Assembly: GCF_032854445.1 (NCBI RefSeq)
Contig: NC_088301.1
Coordinates: 28,254,402-28,318,401 of the forward strand
Source: Liolophura sinensis
Lineage: Eukaryota > Mollusca > Polyplacophora > Chitonida > Chitonidae
Length of the DNA: 64,000 nt
Direction of reading: 5' to 3'
Of the stretch, positions 35,524-46,586 are shown one piece after another. Each line of letters opens with the position of its first letter. Position 1 is the first letter of the stretch. The position numbers and the translations under genes were made by a program. The notes beneath the pieces were generated by a model. That model was not told where the DNA came from. It did no database searches and worked only from the letters and a program-made list of their open reading frames with translations.

Positions 35524-35674
35524 GTTCTGAATTTAAAGAGTCCGTGTCAGTTGATGAAATGCTGCTTGAGGTTCCACTGATGCTATCATTTGGTGCAAGT
35601 GAGACCAAGCCATCACTGACAGAAGAGGCCTTGGGAGAATTGACATTCATGAAACTAGAGCAAGATGAAGAAGT
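35524..35674 (+). CDS. SHOC1: SHOC1 exon 11
   Basis: Encodes GSEFKESVSVDEMLLEVPLM and SLTEEALGELTFMKLEQDEE. Acceptor tgttcttgtcag, donor GAAGT|gtaaat, phase 1 in, 2 out. If the donor were ignored, TAA follows immediately. Confidence 0.87.
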
Positions 35675-36780
35675 GTAAATATTTAATCAGCTTTTAATGA
35701 TATGTTCTGATATATACATGTAAGTTTTTAAAAATTAGCTGACTACCACATGTATGCGTACATGCACAGAAGTTAGAACTTTTGCTTGGTATATATACAT
35801 GTGTGTCAATCAACTTGGGTACTTTGAACTGCAAAGAGTGGGTCATTAAAACAGTCCCAAGCAGGTATATCCGGCCTATGCTTTTTGTTACTTGAATGGT
35901 TATTATTGCATTGATATATAACCAACTTAATTAGAAAACGTACAGCCTTCTTAGCCATCTTAGTGTCTTGTATTTACACTATATATGTAGCTTTTTTCGC
36001 ACAGCATGTTTCAGCTTTTACAGCTATAATAGTTTTCTATCACATGACCTGCAAATAAGAGGGAAAATGCTTTTTTTCACAATTTGATCGCAATTTGGGT
36101 CAAAAGTATACACCTCATGGAAAAAATAAGACCAGATTCATGATTGTCATACTACATGGGGTAACATGGCAAGAATTGTCAAATTTAAGATTTTCGTTTC
36201 TGTGTGACACCAGTTCAGCTGTATCAGTTAAGACTTAATTTGCATTCACACTGCATTCTTCTTCCAAATAGGGTTTAGGGAACACCTGTAACTTGTTTAG
36301 GGAACACTATTTGCTATACATTTGTAGAAATGTAGAAATTATTTGTAAAAATAGAAATTTGTTGGTCACAAGATATTTTCACCCAATAGCAGGCTTGTAT
36401 AATTTTCAGTGGAGAAAGTTTTCGATATCACCTTGAATGTGCCTAAGCTTTGTGCAGCTGCAGTTTAATTTTCAGCTCATTCGCATCAGGCGTTCTGGAG
36501 AAGCTGGTTTTTTAAGGTTTAACTCAAAGTCCAATGTGGACTCCAAATCACACGACCAGATGTTACCAAAAGCCAAAAATCACAACTTCGAAACCATTCC
36601 TAAAACATACTGAAGTTTCAGGAACGTACCATTTGTCTTTTTCTCATAAAATGTATCACAAATTGCTGAGAATACTAATAATCTGAATAGATACTTTAGG
36701 GATTCAAGCCTGAATGACTTGAACCTCTAATAATTGATTTCATGTACAGCTTCATTAAATGATTTAATTCTAAAATGGCC

Positions 36781-37008
36781 ACTTTGAGTTCAAGTACAGC
36801 TGGTACTGGCTTCCTCTCCAGACATCATGTGGAAAGGCCGACTAACTACATGTATCTGGGCTTGGATAAGTTCTTCCAGTAAGCCCCCCCCCCTTTCCAG
36901 GTTCTACCATGTTTCCTCCAGCATAATGTAGGCTGTTGTCGCATATTAAGTAAAGTATTCTTCAGTTTGGCGCATGCAAAACACCAATCAAATATATAAT
37001 AAATAAAG
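36781..37008 (+). mobile_element. V-SINE-like SINE ending 18 bp before exon 12 (intron 11)
   Basis: Plus orientation, diverged: gagttcaagtacagctggta, ggcttcctctccagacatca, tttcctccagcataatgtag, caaaacaccaatcaaatata. Contains a run of nine C residues near 36886. The tail abuts the acceptor region of exon 12. Confidence 0.78.
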
Positions 37009-37026
37009 TGTAAAATTGGTTTACAG

Positions 37027-37124
37027 CTGTTGTTTTCTGACACCAAAACATAGTGAGAGACTGTATGAATTATATTGGAAGGAGGAGAAGTTCTTCAATG
37101 AGACCTTGGAACTACGTCTGACAG
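37027..37124 (+). CDS. SHOC1: SHOC1 exon 12
   Basis: Encodes CCFLTPKHSERLYELYWKEE and KFFNETLELRLT. Acceptor attggtttacag, donor ACAG|gtacat, phase 2 in, 1 out. Confidence 0.87.
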
Positions 37125-37564
37125 GTACATGCATGTGCAAATTCATAGATGCAGACTTGTTCAAACACGTCTTACCTGCAGTACACCAGAACAAAGTTCA
37201 GACACACTACATCTCAGTGAAATTGTTAATACACAATAACCAGGGTAGCTGCTGCCATCACGTAAGGCTCAGTCTCACTATAGAGCTTGATCATGCAGCC
37301 AATCCCTATAAGAGGTGATACTATTATTAAAACCGCATCTTAAGTAACACCAACTCCCAGCATGTCTGGTGACTCCTCCATGTCAAAGCTTTAGTAGTAT
37401 CAGTGAGAATTGTCAGTTCAACTTAAAACTTTTGGAAATTGGGTTGGATTGGATTATTCATTTCCAGATGGGCTCAGAGTACGTTTAAGTGTGTCTTCAG
37501 TTCCAATAAGCAAAGGATTAAATCCAAGAGCACCTAGTAGTTCTCAGAGAAACCCTTTGTCATC

Positions 37565-37622
37565 ATATGACTGAAAAATTGTTGAGTACGACGTTAAACC
37601 CCAAGCACTCACTCACTCACTC
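37565..37622 (+). mobile_element. Family B SINE tail fragment (intron 12)
   Basis: Contains catatgactgaaaaattgtt, gagtacgacgttaaacccca and agcactcactcactcactc, the complement of the blocks at 7931-7985. Confidence 0.7.
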
Positions 37623-37702
37623 CAGAGAAACCCTAATTATGTGGATCAGTGTAAAAATGTCTTTCATCTTTCAAGATTTACCACTAATCAGTACAGTCTT
37701 AA

Positions 37703-37810
37703 GTGCATGTAGTAATTAAGTAAATACATGTAGTAATTAAGTAAATACATGTAGTAATTAAGTGAATACATGTAGTAATTAAGTGAATACATGTAGTAAT
37801 TAAGTGAATA
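37703..37810. repeat. 21-bp tandem repeat, five copies (intron 12)
   Basis: Five nearly identical copies of catgtagtaattaagtaaat(a), the last three with a G replacing A. Confidence 0.95.
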
Positions 37811-37876
37811 GATGTGTATGTGTGATTTCAGACATGTATTACATATATCCTTATTTCTGAATTGAATCTTAAACAG

Positions 37877-38152
37877 AGCCAATCATACCAGAGCCTGAAA
37901 TACACACAGAGTCCTTGACCAGTGAGTTAGTTGATCTCTTGTCACTGACTGCACTTACTCACTCCATAGATGAGGAGTTAAGCTTGCCCTGGGACCTTCT
38001 AGGTCTGTTCAAGAATAGTGTGGTCAAGCAACCAGTGCTGGAGAATATAGTACTGAACTGGACATCAGGTGACCTCGATCAACAGAATGGAGTACTTCCA
38101 AACCTGGCCTGGGTTGAAAAGCTGGAGAAATACCCAGCTGCCCTGCTGGATG
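37877..38152 (+). CDS. SHOC1: SHOC1 exon 13
   Basis: One of the longest internal exons (276 nt). Encodes EPIIPEPEIHTESLTSELVD, LTALTHSIDEELSLPWDLLG, LENIVLNWTSGDLDQQNG and WVEKLEKYPAALLD. Acceptor tcttaaacag, donor GATG|gtgtgt, phase 1 in and out. Confidence 0.88.
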
Positions 38153-38532
38153 GTGTGTTATTCTCCTTTATCATTCCTTCATTTTTTTGTGAACGGAAAT
38201 GACAGTGTAAAAATGTAATCTTAGTTTCATTTCTCAACATCTTTGTATTAAAAGTCTTTAATTTTGACACTCTACTGTTTGGGTAAATAAAGGGTTTGTG
38301 TGATATGGAACTGAATTGCAATTTACATCTAACGTAGCACATTATGAAGTTTAATATTGAAGTAAAAACGTATTAATATGAAATCAGGCTTGGATGATGA
38401 TGATTAAATATTGGACACACACTCCTGAAACTCTAATGATTTCCAGCAAAATGCAAGAAAGGACGTTTATTGAACTTTGTTGGCAAAAAATCTTGGTCTG
38501 CACTCCAAATTTATGATATTAATTCCTTCTAG

Positions 38533-38619
38533 ATTGTTCAGATCCTGTACTGGAACTTGTTAAGCCTACATCTGACTTCGTCCGGTTAAGAAATGCCATT
38601 CTTGGCAGGCAAAAAAGAG
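38533..38619 (+). CDS. SHOC1: SHOC1 exon 14
   Basis: Encodes DCSDPVLELVKPTSDFVRLR and NAILGRQKR. Acceptor ttccttctag, donor AGAG|gtgaga, phase 1 in and out. The SDFVRLRN element resembles LNDFLWIIRS in exon 16. Similar D-F-hydrophobic-R motifs occur in the middle of SHOC1 relatives (recalled, not computed). Confidence 0.85.
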
Positions 38620-38969
38620 GTGAGATTTCAATACTTCACAAATCAAATATTAGATACATTTACTTACATGGTCAGCAGTGTTAATAGATGGTTTGAAGAT
38701 ACGTGTGATTGTAGCTTTGCTGTGTATGGGGAGATGTACTGTACTAATTATCTGACAATAAATCAGAGTATGACAAAAAAATAGGCACTCTGGTATATGT
38801 ATTTTCTCACTGACGTCTCAGTTATACAGTTGAGTTTATTACTGCATGTATACCGGTGCCATGTTTTGCTGTAAAATAATTGTGACTTATGCTGAATATA
38901 GCTAAAAATTAATTCTAAAATTACAGTATTGTTTCAACTTTGACAATATCTAAATTCTTTCCTCAACCT

Positions 38970-39055
38970 CCTACCCCCCCCCCCCCCCCCCAACCAAAAG
39001 ACACACACACACACCCACCCACCCCACCACTATCACCGCCGCCCCATCACCACTT
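38970..39055. repeat. C-rich and CA-rich low-complexity tract (intron 14)
   Basis: A run of about 18 C residues, then (ac)n and accc repeats, just upstream of exon 15. Confidence 0.9.
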
Positions 39056-39109
39056 CAGGTAATGCAGAAATTCTGATTTGATTTGGCCTGCTTTCATTTT
39101 TATATTCAG

Positions 39110-39214
39110 ACAAGCTATCTGCATTACCCAGAAAAGTCAAGTCTGTTTATAGCAGAATTCTGCCACAAACAGCGGTATCGTACCCTCCCAAGACGAGTAA
39201 GAAACCAGTCATAG
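39110..39214 (+). CDS. SHOC1: SHOC1 exon 15
   Basis: Encodes DKLSALPRKVKSVYSRILPQ and TAVSYPPKTSKKPVI. Acceptor tttatattcag, donor ATAG|gtaggt, phase 1 in and out. Basic and proline-rich, probably disordered. Confidence 0.83.
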   Translation, partial: TSYLHYPEKSSLFIAEFCHKQRYRTLPRRVRNQS

Positions 39215-40023
39215 GTAGGTACGTTGTCAGAACATTCCACACATTAAGTGTAAAGGCACTAGTTTGAACCAGTGGTTCACATAGTTATTTATTTCACTTA
39301 CTTATTTCAAGGTTCATTCTACTGGACTAAAGTATGATATGCATATGAAATTTACTGTAACATGTATCTGGGTTAATTAATTTCAAAGTTCATGGACTTA
39401 AAAGTTTCATGTAGATCCTGGTTGGGGAGACATATGTTCAAATTCTGTGATGACATCTGTGCCTAAAATTGTCCATGAACTAATCCAAACTTTGCAATTA
39501 ATACCTGTTATTATAGAACTTTAGAAATTTGAAATTTCTATTCCATTGTCTACACTCAGTTATTAATGATTGTCGAAAATGGGGTCATGGTTTGGAGATT
39601 GATAATTTACATCTGTCAGATAGGTTATTGCCAGTCTTGAGGAGATTCTATATCACCATTTGCTTTTTGGGGAGGTTGAAGCGGAATTTTGAACATTAAT
39701 AAAGAAAGTTTTGGTCCGTGGAGTTGGGGTGGAGGTTAAACCATCTACTAGTGGCTCTTCTTAAATAAGGTTAGGATTAAAGTCCTTCAACAGAATGTTA
39801 ATGCATTGAATGATTGCTTTGCTTCAGTTCGGGTATATTTATTGTTGACGTATTATTTCTGGTGTTATAACGAGGTACAACGCATTTCCACTGTTAGCTA
39901 TAGGATAGATAAATTTGGTTCAGGATGAGCTCCTTCCCTTTGCTCTAACAACATGACCAAGCCATCTCAGCTTGTGTAATATATATATATATATATATAT
40001 GTGATTTTGAATGCCTGTTTCAG

Positions 40024-40113
40024 TTAAGCCCTACAAGAAAACACCTGTCAAAGATGATTCACTGAATGACTTTCTGTGGATAATAAGGTCTACGGTTTCT
40101 TCGTCCAGCACAG
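40024..40113 (+). CDS. SHOC1: SHOC1 exon 16
   Basis: Encodes VKPYKKTPVKDDSLNDFLWI and IRSTVSSSST. Acceptor gcctgtttcag, donor ACAG|gtaagt, phase 1 in and out. Confidence 0.85.
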
Positions 40114-41039
40114 GTAAGTTAATATTTAATATTTAGTATATATATATTTAATATTTAGTTTTCAGTATTTTAGAAATGGATACTGTTACTTTAATTTCAA
40201 GTTAGAGACTTAGCCTTCAGCATGCATCTGTATGGGTTCCTATATTTAAATCTTTACACTCAAGAATTGTGAAGGGAAAAACCATTTGATGTGCTTAGAG
40301 AATTGCCAATTTCAGAGGTATGTTTTGGCTCTAAAAAAGAATCTTTGGTTGGCTCATTCATCTTGGATGGAGTTTGGATCTAGAGTTTGCTGGTGTACCT
40401 CTGTCGACAGTCTGATTATAATGTACAGTACCGCACTTAAATGAAAAATGTTTGTGTTATTTCTGTAGGCTTGTTTGCATTTGTACATATGACACATGCC
40501 TTGATTTAATAATGAAAGATAATCAGCTTTCATTTTGCAGATACTGGTTTACTAATACATGTATACATGTACTAGACATCTTAATTACGCTAGCCAGAGA
40601 TATACGTATAGGCTGCATTACACGGTACAAAATATGCTCTTCTCTTTTGGTGCACACGCATGACGTTGAAACACACAAAAGTCATATGATACCTGCTACA
40701 CAATTGGTCATCTTTTAAATCACAGCCTAGGTTTTTAATATGACCATTCATTTGACATGATGAGGTTCAGTTTTGGTGAGTAGAGGCATCCATTGTTGCA
40801 ATGAACTTTCAAGCGAGAAATAAGGTCAATTAGTGGATTTCAATAACGGCACATCACAGGAGACGGCGAATTTTCATTAAATTGTATATTTAAATGGATA
40901 GCTCTATAGTTTTTAGCTAGCCTGTACAAAGTAAAGAGAGGTATTCTGATGGGTGGAGGGAGTGTTGGTGTCCGCGCCTTTTTTTTTTGCTCCTTTAATG
41001 GGCTCTCTCATGCATGGTTTGAAGGTTAAGCGTTTTATT

Positions 41040-41230
41040 TTCAAGGATTAGTGTCCAGATTGGTTATTTATTCATAATTAGCTACCCCTGTATATGTTGT
41101 TAAATTAAGTGTAAAAAAAAAATTGGAAAAAAATACAGTAATGTGAGTAATAAGGCATTAAAATCACTAGATAATGAGGCTGGGTGTATGCAGCTTTGAA
41201 TAAATGTCGCTTTGATACACGCTATCCCAT
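41040..41230 (+). repeat. Dispersed repeat family C, first half (intron 16)
   Basis: Shares aaggattagtgtccagattg, attagctacccctgtatatg and ttaaaatcactagataatga with 26375-26660 and 42060-42345. Confidence 0.65.
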
Positions 41231-41639
41231 TGACTGTGTCTCTCCTGTGGACCAATGAGTGAGCTTCTAACAAATTATGAACTTTATACAAGAATGCAAT
41301 GGCCATTTGACAGCTACGGCAATGCTAGCGCTTTCTGACCAACTGCAAAGGATCATAAATCGGAACTTCCTCATTGTCTTTTATGGGTTCAGACTGACAC
41401 AGCAATACGATAGCTTCTGTGTAGCTATAATCCATCTCGAAAATGACACCATTTTGACACAAATTCCAGGGTTGCATAGGTCAGCCAGTCTTGGGTTGGC
41501 CATCTATGACGTCACCTGCTGAGCTTTACCGGGCGGCCAGCTGGAAATCTGCTAGGGTAGTAAATCTATTGTTTAAAGTCATATAATTACGTTTCTCAGC
41601 GCTCCCTCTGGTAACATACTGTTAAACAGGTTATAGTCT

Positions 41640-42064
41640 TTACACTTATGACAGGTTGCTAAATCTGGAGACTAACCCTTTAACTCTTGTATGGTGGGCT
41701 TTCATACATGGATTGAAGGTTTGGCTTTGTTTGCTCCCTAGTCTTAAGTTTACTGTGTAAATGTACACTCGGATGGAAGGTAAAGCATTTTTTTTAGCTT
41801 TTATTTGGCTCTCAAACATGGATTGAATTTTAAGCTTATTTTTTAGTTCCCTAGTCTTAGGTTTGGTGTGTAAATGTACACTCTGGTGGAAGATTAAACT
41901 TTGTTTTTTGTTTGCTTCTGTATATTGAACTCTTATGTAAGGATTGAAGGTTACATGTAAGTTTTTTTTAAGCTCCCATTTATTGGGCACTCATACATGG
42001 ATTGAAGGTTAAGCTTTTTTTTTAGCTCCTATTTATTGGTCTCTCATACATGGATGGAAGGTTA
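41640..42064. repeat. Degenerate tandem series before family C (intron 16)
   Basis: Four or five variants of 'tcatacatggattgaaggtt' followed by 'aagctttttttttagctcc', at spacings near 60-120 bp. A further copy lies at 41008-41040, directly before the other family C unit. Confidence 0.65.
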
Positions 42065-42680
42065 AAGAGGTCCAGATTTCTTATATTCATAATGAGCTAC
42101 CCCTGCATATAGTGTTCAGTTGAGTTAAGATATTACAGAAGGGTTCAATAATCTGAGTAATATGGCACTTTAAATCACTGGATAATGAGGCTAATTTTAT
42201 GGGTTCTTTTCCACCAACACTTGGTAGCCTTTATCCAGTCATGTCATACATGTCCAACCTTTATGAACTTCGCCGTTTAGTTCAGTGTTAAAAAAAATGA
42301 CAAGAAGCACATCAAGTTTTCCAAGAAATGATTTCTCCATATGGTCTTTTTACCATTGCAAGTATTTGGAACTCTCTAACATACAGAGTCATTACTCAGC
42401 AACTACTCTGCATACATAGTCACTCTGCAATCTTTATGCATACGATAAATAGTCATATTTGTGACAGTTTAATAATTTTGGCCTTTCTTGTTGATTTAAT
42501 GGCAAGATCTTAACATTGTCTGGTACAAAACAATCTGTGTATGGCAGTGTGATTCTACTTCATTTTAGTTTGGAGGTCAGTATTTCAGTGTATCACCTCG
42601 CTTGAATATTACTATTCAGTTTTATGGACTGCTCAATCAGGCGAGCTACCAGTGGTCTCTGAGTACCTTGTTCAGTTCTC
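42065..42680 (+). repeat. Dispersed repeat family C, longest copy (intron 16)
   Basis: Includes both halves: taatgagctacccctgcata, ttaaatcactggataatgag, tagttcagtgttaaaaaaaa (first half) and ttgttgatttaatggcaaga, tttggaggtcagtatttcag, ttttatggactgctcaatca (second half). About 620 bp, no open frame of note. Confidence 0.68.
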
Positions 42681-42921
42681 TCCTGTGGTATACCGCTTTA
42701 GCTTAGCTTTTTTCAGGTGACATGTTTTGCTCAATTCTGAGTAGTTTGTCCACCTTCTAGGGCCATGTAAGAGATGATTGTTGGTATCAGAAGTATAATT
42801 TAAAGGTCTTACGTGCCCCTGAAAGTGTATTTTGGGCAGGCTAAACAGGCCACATACAGTGTACGGAACTTGTACGGAACGACTTGAATACAGATAATTT
42901 GCTGCTTATTTGGAGTTACAG

Positions 42922-43032
42922 AAGGAAATGATTCCAGTGATTCTAGAAAAGTACAATGCGCAGAGAAAGCTGTGTCCTCCAAGGCCCCAGTCACAGAAGA
43001 CAAAGAGAAAGTGTTGTCAGTCACAATGTCAG
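42922..43032 (+). CDS. SHOC1: SHOC1 exon 17
   Basis: Encodes EGNDSSDSRKVQCAEKAVSS and KAPVTEDKEKVLSVTMS. Acceptor ttggagttacag, donor TCAG|gtgagg, phase 1 in and out. Low complexity, the least conserved-looking exon, but ends and phase agree. Confidence 0.7.
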
Positions 43033-43482
43033 GTGAGGTTAAAGTGGAACTAGAAAAACGTGCACTACATAGAAAGTCATGTAGTGCAGGATTGTGCATC
43101 CATTATGTCTGTTCATATTGATTCCTCACTTTGTGGTCCAGTGCAGATTAACATGGGCCAATTATAAGTGGCGTTAAATGGTATAAAGTGCAGATTTTAA
43201 GAAATTTTGCTATTAAATACAGTAAAGAATTTTTTTTATACATTGTATATTTGCTAATTTTAAGGACGGGCAGGTAGCACTATGGTGCAGTGGAAAGGTG
43301 ATGTAACATCACATACTGATGTCACTCTTCAGTGTTAACATCACAATGGAGGAATTGTATGTTTCGTTCCAATTAACACTAGTACCCAGATGAATGAAGA
43401 CGTCATCAAGTAAGAAATATGGTAATCCTAGCTATTTTTAATATAATTGTTTATGTTCATGGGAATTTCAGTGCAGAAAATG

Positions 43483-43773
43483 GGGCCTCTGTTGGCAAAG
43501 ATAGTTACTGTGCAGTGCAGCGCAGTGACCCATGAGCCGCTTGTCCTAGTTTCATAGATTGCTGACAGTTTAAATCGGGCTCATGCTGCCCTCCTCTTCG
43601 GCCATACTTGGGGAGGTCTGCTAGACACCTACAGATTTTTGTACACTCACAACAGGCACTCACTGTTGGGTTTCCTCTCCCCTGCATAATGCTGGCCACC
43701 ATCGTATAAGGGAAATTCATATTCTTGAGTATGACATAAAACACCAATCAAATAAATAAATAAATCAATGGTG
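43483..43773 (+). mobile_element. V-SINE-like SINE, full length with an internal insertion (intron 17)
   Basis: Head ggggcctctgttggcaaaga, middle gctcatgctgccctcctctt, then an extra segment (acactcacaacaggcactca), then cataatgctggccaccatcg and the aaataaataaataaat tail. Confidence 0.85.
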
Positions 43774-44621
43774 AAAAATCCCCACCAAATTTGACCAGTA
43801 AAACATAACTTGAAAACAAAATTCATTAGATATTTACTAAAATGTATTGTTCAGGCAGGGGCACATATGAACTTACCAGAAATTATAAAATGCGTTGTCC
43901 AGATCAAGTAACATTCCTCTACATGTACTATGTCTGTGGTTGAATTTGTGACTGATGGAATTTGTGGAGAATTTAGGGTGTGAAAGAGCAGGCCATGGCC
44001 ATGTTTCAGAAAGGTACCATGTCTTCTAATCTCGATGATTTGAGGCACATTTTGAGGAACTGTGTACTTTATATACAGTGATGTCTTGCAAGGGATGTTG
44101 TCTTAAGTTGTAAATTCTCAGTACAGAGTAGTGGATTACCGGTAGTCGATCAGTGACAGTAGTTCACACCTCTGTCACACAGTGAGCCTCACCAGCCTGA
44201 TGAGAGGGATAGAGACGCCCTGTCCCCTGTCCTTAGACGCCCTAGAGAACTTCTGTTTTCCAGTGCCATTTAAGCCTCTACATTTGTATGCTTCTATAAA
44301 CTGCTGAGGAATTGACGTTTTTGGATTGTTTCACTTGCTGCATGTGGGTACATCGCATTTGTGATATATGCAGTGATTAGAAAACTAATAGAATAGCTGC
44401 CAACTGAAATTTGATCATTCATACTAACTAATTAGTGGCACTTGAATTAGTTACATGAAGACTGTCTCAAAAAAACGTTAGTTTAAATGCTGTTGTGTAA
44501 ACTTGAAGATAGTAATAGGCTATTAACGCAAGTCTATACTAGAAATAAACATAAAAAAACAACGACAGTAACACCACAGGTAACAAACCATTCTGAAAGG
44601 CAATAGACACAGAGACACACG

Positions 44622-44760
44622 GGGGCCGCATTGGCGGTGGAGGTTAGCACGCCAGCATTGCTTAATGACCAATGAGACTGTCACCAGTGGGGTGAGTTTA
44701 AGTCCAGCTCATGCTGGCTTCATCTGAGGCTGTACGTGGGACGGTCACCAGCAACCTAGG
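44622..44760 (+). mobile_element. V-SINE-like SINE, 5' half only (intron 17)
   Basis: gggggccgcattggcggtgg, gttagcacgccagcattgct, taagtccagctcatgctggc, gtgggacggtcaccagcaac; the 3' half is absent. Confidence 0.82.
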
Positions 44761-45400
44761 CCTATACACATTTCCAGGCATACCAGGCTGGGGAGACTTT
44801 GTACTGACCAGTGTTGGAGTGCTCTGTGCTGAGTACTATTCTTATACCGTCCCCATGGTAAAGGTGGGGAGGGAAGACAAAGCGTGAAAATGTCATCGTG
44901 AGTGTTTTGGGAAGTGAAATAGCAAAGATATATTTTCATTGGGTTGATGCTTCTATCGGTCTAAATATCCAACATAGCCGAGCTGTATCAGTATTTTTGT
45001 CGTTTTTTTTAAAACTCTTTGAACAACCGTCTTCAGTGAGAACACAGTGAATTGCCTTTTATAAGCAGTGTGGAAAGGCAGGCTTTATCGTGTCTATAAG
45101 CCAGGATAGGCCAATACTGCAGACATGCCGATATCACCCACTGTGAACACTAAGCGAGGGGATGTATGTGATCTTCCTGCTTACTTCAGGGTGCCTCTGT
45201 TTATATAAAATTGAATGTCTGAAATTATTGTGAAGGTGCAGTGACTTACATATATATGTACAAGTACATAAAAATTGAGGTTAAGGGGGTGCCTCTGGTT
45301 AACGATGGTAATAGATAATCAAAAGCCATCAGCTTTTTGATGGCTTCAGTGTGACTTTTAATACCTTTGATGTTTTTGTGTATTGCTTTCTTCAATGCAG

Positions 45401-45517
45401 TATACCCACCCGCCACCTCTGTCCATAAACCTGATCACCAAACCACTGTGAAATATCTTGTGGATTATTACATAAGATCAGAGACAGAAGAAATATCAGT
45501 AATTCAGAACCTGTTGG
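45401..45517 (+). CDS. SHOC1: SHOC1 exon 18
   Basis: Encodes VYPPATSVHKPDHQTTVKYL, VDYYIRSETEEISVIQNLL. Acceptor ttcttcaatgcag, donor TTGG|gtaaga, phase 1 in and out. Followed by a 35-nt intron. Confidence 0.82.
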
Positions 45518-45552
45518 GTAAGAGTAATTGTAGTCTTTGCATAATGCCACAG
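45518..45552 (+). other. Ultra-short intron 18 (35 nt)
   Basis: Begins gtaagag and ends ataatgccacag. Retaining it shifts the frame (35 is not a multiple of three) and leads to a stop after about 50 codons. Removing it joins two exons in the SHOC1 frame. Typical animal introns are rarely below about 45 nt. Confidence 0.7.
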
Positions 45553-45711
45553 GGGAGTATTCCGAGGCAGCCATGTTGTTATCAGAGTACATTCAGGAGG
45601 CTCTGCATCACCTGTTCGACCAAAGAATACTGCCTCCACATCAGCATCTGGCCACTCTGACTCCAGATATGACCAGATTCTTAGTTAAGCAGATGGAAAG
45701 ACAAGATAAAG
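45553..45711 (+). CDS. SHOC1: SHOC1 exon 19
   Basis: Encodes EYSEAAMLLSEYIQEALHHL, FDQRILPPHQHLATLTPDMT and RFLVKQMERQDK. The LTPDMTRFLVKQ block fits the 'PD..RF.LKQ' segment I remember from vertebrate SHOC1. Donor AAAG|gtgggt, phase 1 in and out. Confidence 0.87.
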
Positions 45712-46181
45712 GTGGGTATCACAACAAGAGAACAAATCTGTGATTTTTTTTTTTTTTGACTCCAGAGCATTTACATTTTGCGTCAGTTACAGTAGGAAAG
45801 AGCTTAATCTTATTTCAGCTAAAACAACCAGATGTTATATGTCTGCATCATACCTTAGCTGAAAATGTAACAGAGACAGATTTATTTTGTAGTCGCATCA
45901 GGGATATTTTTAAATGAGTACATTTCTAACTTAAACTGCAGTATGCAAAAAGTTCAAAAGTAATGCATAAATATTTTGATTATACGGTGTATTGTTATTC
46001 TGGTTAGGTGAGACTTTTAGATAGTTAAATTCCACCTTGCTCTTCTGTGGAAATCTTGATTTTTGGTTTTGTTAACATGAGGAATTTAGTTTATGATCTC
46101 AATGCCTACAACAGACTACTATAAAGGAAAATTAATAATGAAAAATGACTTCAGTGTAAACCGTAGGTGCTCATTTTTCAG

Positions 46182-46310
46182 ATCAAGATTGCTATAAAGA
46201 CCTGCTGCTTGTGCATGTTGTGACCTGTGTATATGATATGTACCTACACTGTAGTCTGGAGACGGGTATCTTCTGTCTGTCTGGCCTGGAGGAGAGGTAT
46301 CAACTGGGAG
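46182..46310 (+). CDS. SHOC1: SHOC1 exon 20
   Basis: Encodes DQDCYKDLLLVHVVTCVYDM, YLHCSLETGIFCLSGLEERY and QLG. Acceptor gctcatttttcag, donor GGAG|gtacgt, phase 1 in and out. It fits the helical segment before the XPF-like domain. Its last 93 bases are repeated downstream (46479-46779), and a SINE sits 6 bp after the donor. Confidence 0.87.
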
Positions 46311-46316
46311 GTACGT

Positions 46317-46458
46317 TATTTATTTATTTATTTGATTGGTGTTTTTACGCCGTACTCAAGAATATTTCACTTATACGATGGCGGCCAGCATTATGGTGGG
46401 AGGAAACCGAGCAGAGCTCGGGGGAAACCCATGACCATCCACAGGTTGCTGACAGACC
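46317..46458 (-). mobile_element. V-SINE-like SINE inserted at the exon 20 splice donor
   Basis: Minus orientation, 5'-truncated. An exact 11-bp target-site duplication, gggaggtacgt, flanks it (46306-46316 and 46459-46469). The duplicated 11 bases contain the exon 20 donor, so a second potential donor now lies after the SINE. Confidence 0.93.
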
Positions 46459-46478
46459 GGGAGGTACGTATTTTGCAG

Positions 46479-46571
46479 TCTGTGTGTTAGACATGTGCCT
46501 ACACTGTAGTCTGGAGATGGCCATGTTCTGTCTTAGTGCCCTGGAGGAGAGGTATCAACAGGCTCTGGGAG
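46479..46571 (+). pseudogene. Tandem copy 2 of the exon 20 end (open)
   Basis: 93 bp (31 codons) encoding VCVLDMCLHCSLEMAMFCLS and ALEERYQQALG, closely related to exon 20. It is preceded by gtattttgcag and followed by GGAG|gtgcgt, phase 1 on both sides, so it could be spliced in as an extra exon. It has QQAL where exon 20 has only QL. Not needed for the frame of the gene. Confidence 0.75.
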
Positions 46572-46586
46572 GTGCGTATTTTGGGG

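Larger units (their letters stand above)
40114..42921. other. Intron 16 (2.8 kb), repeat-bearing
   Basis: Holds family C repeats (41040-41230, 42060-42680) and, between them (about 41640-42065), a degenerate tandem series built on 'ctcatacatggattgaaggttaagctttttt', four or five copies. No exon seen. Confidence 0.6.
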
